From positions 218,995-282,994 of the forward strand of contig NZ_FNDJ01000007.1 in the NCBI RefSeq assembly GCF_900099965.1: a stretch of DNA of 64,000 nt, read 5' to 3'. Both the position numbers and the translations under genes were made by a program. The DNA is from Nonomuraea jiangxiensis (GTDB lineage: Bacteria > Actinomycetota > Actinomycetes > Streptosporangiales > Streptosporangiaceae). The notes under the pieces were generated by a model. The model searched no databases. It was not told the origin of the DNA and worked only from the letters and a program-made list of their open reading frames with translations. Below, piece after piece: positions 61,463 to 64,000 of this stretch. The stretch's first letter is position 1, and each line of letters opens with the position of its first letter.

Positions 61463-62373
61463 GCGAGGAGCGGGTCCCCGTGCTGGTGACCGGGCTGCCG
61501 CGCAGCGGCACGAGCTGGACCGGCCGGATGCTGGCCGCCGGTGGCGACCTGGTCTACGTCAACGAACCCCTCAACCCCGAGCACCCGCCCGGTCGCTGCC
61601 CCGGAGTGCTCAAAGTCCCGGTGACCCACAGATTCCAGTACATCTGCGACGACAACGCCACCTCCTGGCTGCCCGCCTTCCGGGACACGGTGGCGCTGCG
61701 TTACCGCTGGCTCGCCGAGCTGCGCGCCAACCACTCCCCGTACGACCTGGCCCGTCTCCTCCGCTACGGCACCGCCTTCGCCCTCGGCCGGCTGGCGGGG
61801 CGGCGCGCCCTGCTGGACGACCCGTTCGCGGTGCTGAGCGCGGGCTGGTTCGCCGCGCGGCTGGGGTGCCGGGTGATCGCGCTGGTACGCGACCCGGTGT
61901 CGTTCGTGGCGAGCTGGCGGCGGCTGGGCTGGACGGTCTACTTCCACGAGCTGCTGGAGCAGCCGCTGCTGGTGCGCGACCATCCGGAGCTGCTGGAGCT
62001 GCGGGCCCTCGTCGGCTCCCAGGACCACGTGGCCAAGGCCGCCGCCCTGTGGCGGGCGACCCGCGCGATCCTGGCCCGCACCCCCGGCATCCTGCTCACC
62101 TCGTACGAGTCTCTGGCCGCCGACCCCCTCCCCGGCTTCCAGCGCCTGTACGCCTACGCCGGCCTCCCCTGGACGCCGGCCGCCGAACGCCGCATCACCC
62201 TGGCCTGCACGGACCCGCCGGGCTCAGCCCTCGTCGCGGCGAGGACGGGCTTCACCTGGTCCGGCCTGTCCCGCACGGCCTACCGCCGCATGGACTCCCG
62301 CCGTGCCCTGGACCACGCCACCCACGGTCTGACCCCGGCCGAGGTCACCCGCGTCCGCGCCCTCACCGCCTGA
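61459..62373 (+). CDS. sulfotransferase family protein 2
   Basis: 304 aa from ATG 61459 (ATGA overlap with the flippase). The PAPS-binding loop TGLPRSGTSW is at 11-20, and the 3'-phosphate motif is LVRDPVSFVASWRR at about 140-153. It shares little with the sulfotransferase at 59340 beyond these motifs, so it is not a recent duplicate and may sulfate another position. Its last 150 bases overlap the convergent WecB-like frame. Confidence 0.92.
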   Translation: MSEERVPVLVTGLPRSGTSWTGRMLAAGGDLVYVNEPLNPEHPPGRCPGVLKVPVTHRFQYICDDNATSWLPAFRDTVALRYRWLAELRANHSPYDLARLLRYGTAFALGRLAGRRALLDDPFAVLSAGWFAARLGCRVIALVRDPVSFVASWRRLGWTVYFHELLEQPLLVRDHPELLELRALVGSQDHVAKAAALWRATRAILARTPGILLTSYESLAADPLPGFQRLYAYAGLPWTPAAERRITLACTDPPGSALVAARTGFTWSGLSRTAYRRMDSRRALDHATHGLTPAEVTRVRALTA

Positions 62374-63273
62374 CTCCGGCCGGCCGAGCCGTGCGGCCAG
62401 GCAGCCGCCCAGCAGGCGGGCCGCGAACGGCAGATCGTCCAGCAGATAGCGCCGCGCCAGCCGCCTCGGCTCGGTGGCCAGCCGGAAGAGCCATTCCAGC
62501 CCGGCCCCGCGCAGCCACTCCGGCGCCCTGGGGACGGCGCCCGCCGCGAAGCCGAGCGCCGCCCCGCAGCCGAGGAACCACGTGCCCGGCAGCTCGTCCC
62601 GCAGCCCGGCCACCAGCCGGTCCTGCCGGGGGAACCCGAGCCCGGCGAACACCAGCTTCGGCCGCGCCGCGACCACCCTCGCCCGGACGCGCTCGATCCC
62701 CTCCCGGGTGGCGTCGAAGCCGTAGGGCGGCGCGTGCACGCCGCACACCCGCAGCCGTGGGTGGCGGGCGGTGAGCCGGTCGGCGGCCTTGAGCGCCACG
62801 CCCGGGGGGCCGCCGAGCAGGTAGACGGGCCAGCCGCGCCGGGCGGCCAGCTCGCTGAGCGACCAGAGGAGATCGGCCCCCGTGACCCGGCCGGGCAGGG
62901 GGGTGCCGAGCAGCCTGGCCGCCCACACCAGCGGCATCCCGTCGGCCACCACGAGGTCGGCGGCGCACACGAGCTCTCTGAGCGCGGGGTCGGTGGCGGC
63001 GGCCCGGCAGATGTCGACGTTCGGGGTGACGATGCGCCCGCCCCGGCCCGCCGCCAGCTCTGCGGCCACCCGCTGGACGGCCTCGGCCTCGGTGAGCGCG
63101 TCGACGCCCACGCCGCCCACCCAAACCCGCCGGGCGGGGGCGGGCCATCCGGACAGCGGGGCGACCCACGCTTCCGCAGCGACCGGTGCGAGCTCGGCCG
63201 CTGCGGGCGCGGACCCGTCCACTATGTCAGCGACCCCCACCGCTCCGGGAGGGGAGGCGGACACCGTTGTCAC
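62224..63273 (-). CDS. WecB/TagA/CpsF family glycosyltransferase
   Basis: 349 aa from GTG 63273; later GTG starts are possible. The GT26 core is clear: GGVGVDALTEAEAVQRV, TPNVDICRAAATDP, LVVADGMPLVWAARLLG, VTGADLLWSL, VYLLGGPPGVA, AGLGFPRQ and the basic tail EPRRLARRYLLDDL. It transfers ManNAc-type sugars to a lipid-linked acceptor, an early step of glycan assembly. The C-terminal 50 residues are encoded opposite the sulfotransferase gene and look like read-through, not family sequence. Confidence 0.88.
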   Translation of the reverse strand: MTTVSASPPGAVGVADIVDGSAPAAAELAPVAAEAWVAPLSGWPAPARRVWVGGVGVDALTEAEAVQRVAAELAAGRGGRIVTPNVDICRAAATDPALRELVCAADLVVADGMPLVWAARLLGTPLPGRVTGADLLWSLSELAARRGWPVYLLGGPPGVALKAADRLTARHPRLRVCGVHAPPYGFDATREGIERVRARVVAARPKLVFAGLGFPRQDRLVAGLRDELPGTWFLGCGAALGFAAGAVPRAPEWLRGAGLEWLFRLATEPRRLARRYLLDDLPFAARLLGGCLAARLGRPESGGEGADAGDLGRGQTVGGVVQGTAGVHAAVGRAGQAGPGEARPRRDEG

Positions 63274-63284
63274 ATCGGGTGGGG

Positions 63285-64000
63285 TCAAATGCCGTGCCCC
63301 CGGTTGTGCAGGGCCGAGAGCACCGTGGGTGCGGAGATCAGCCCGGCGGCGACCGCCAGGGCGATCGGGGCGCGCGGTTCGGCGAAGCGGGCCCTGAGCG
63401 CGCGGGCGGCCCAGCGGGCGGCCTCGCGCCGGTGCCCGAGTGCCGCGTGGCCGAAGGCCAGCTGGCCGTAGACCCGCGCCGCGCCGCGTCGGTCCACGGC
63501 CAGTTCCGGGTGCCGGTCGAGCATCCACCCGAGCCCGGCAATACGATCCGCCCATCGGGTGACATAGTGGGACCCGCCCCACCGGACCCGGACGAGCGGC
63601 CGGTCGACGTGCACGATGGGGCGGCGCCGGGCGGCGCGCAGGGCCAAGTCCCAGTCCTCGTTCTGGCCGGCGGGCGCGCTCTCGTCGGCCCACAACCCGC
63701 CGCGCTCGAACACGAACGTCGAGGAGTGCACCATCACCATCCGGGAACGGACCAGGTCCTCCACGGTCACGGCCGAGACCCCGGCGAGCCTCGGCACGCG
63801 GCGGCACCCGTACTCCACCTCGATGCCGCAACTGGCGAACTCGCCGCCGCCCTCCAACGCCCGCACCTGCGCGGAGAGTTTGCCCGGCAGCCAGACGTCG
63901 TCGTCGTCGCAGAAGGCGACGAGATCGGTGTCGCAGGCGGCGATGCCGGTGTTGCGCGCCCCGGGGAGCCCGGCGGTGAGCGTGTTGGGCAGGACACGAA
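63285..64000 (-). CDS. glycosyltransferase family 2 (5' end outside window)
   Basis: About 238 residues are present; the start lies beyond 64000. The GT-A motif FCDDDDVWLPGKL has the DxD metal site, and NEDWDLALR is the catalytic ED region. The C-terminal 100 residues form an Ala/Arg-rich helical tail. It should add a hexose to the growing repeat unit. It lies 11 bases upstream of the WecB-like gene on the same strand. Confidence 0.88.
   Translation of the reverse strand, partial: RVLPNTLTAGLPGARNTGIAACDTDLVAFCDDDDVWLPGKLSAQVRALEGGGEFASCGIEVEYGCRRVPRLAGVSAVTVEDLVRSRMVMVHSSTFVFERGGLWADESAPAGQNEDWDLALRAARRRPIVHVDRPLVRVRWGGSHYVTRWADRIAGLGWMLDRHPELAVDRRGAARVYGQLAFGHAALGHRREAARWAARALRARFAEPRAPIALAVAAGLISAPTVLSALHNRGHGI

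Overview
The window is about 64 kb of very GC-rich DNA that reads as a chromosomal segment of a mycothiol-producing actinomycete. Streptosporangiaceae, for example Nonomuraea, is the best guess. The clues are the mca/DUF4307/greA block, the eno-ftsB-DUF501-ppx block, many GTG starts, a TIGR04222/DUF692 cluster and a Rex-type operator at an NDH-2 gene. The genus is an inference; the actinobacterial character is well supported.

Layout. 1-3142 (minus strand): a membrane protein with a Cys/Ser/Gly-rich tail, a DUF692 (MNIO) enzyme, a small SCO6045-like partner and a truncated DUF7064-type gene. This resembles a RiPP-type precursor, modifying enzyme and partner set. 3308-9905: GTP-dependent PEP carboxykinase with three DasR-like sites upstream, an unknown RHH-like protein, an NlpC/P60 hydrolase, greA, DUF4307, mca, a small membrane protein and a GNAT protein. 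9888-20304: an unknown protein, a DUF255 thioredoxin-fold protein, a class A PBP, a divergent Lrp/hppD pair, an RDD protein, a secreted M1 peptidase and a FIST sensor protein. 20446-25179: a MoxR/ChlI-like ATPase and its VWA partner, separated by a secreted protein with an internal duplication. 25328-34698: small membrane proteins, both transsulfuration enzymes (metB-like and cbs), an orphan NarL-type histidine kinase followed by a tandem repeat, an SGNH hydrolase, a beta-propeller lipoprotein and a thiolase.

34714-35192 is a non-coding 479-bp element with 121-bp terminal inverted repeats, MITE-like in shape. 35209-42497: PPOX, DUF4287 and BI-1 genes, an unusual class-I-shaped tRNA with a UAA anticodon, a peptide-deformylase-like gene with the catalytic Glu changed to Gln, a double-ACT protein, ndh with a perfect Rex operator, a family-5 uracil-DNA glycosylase and a secreted three-repeat protein. 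42667-51525: ppx, DUF501, ftsB-like, eno, mazG, a SurA-N lipoprotein, mfd and a cupin.

51587-64000 looks like a cell-surface polysaccharide locus with its own activated-sulfate supply. It holds an APS kinase fused to an ATP-sulfurylase-like N-terminus, a TauE/SafE exporter, a secreted GH26-like hydrolase, a Wzz-like protein, an O-antigen-ligase-like protein, a small kinase-fold protein, two sulfotransferases around a flippase, a WecB/TagA glycosyltransferase and a GT2 enzyme cut by the window end. The two sulfotransferases, the flippase and the APS kinase together suggest export of a sulfated glycan.
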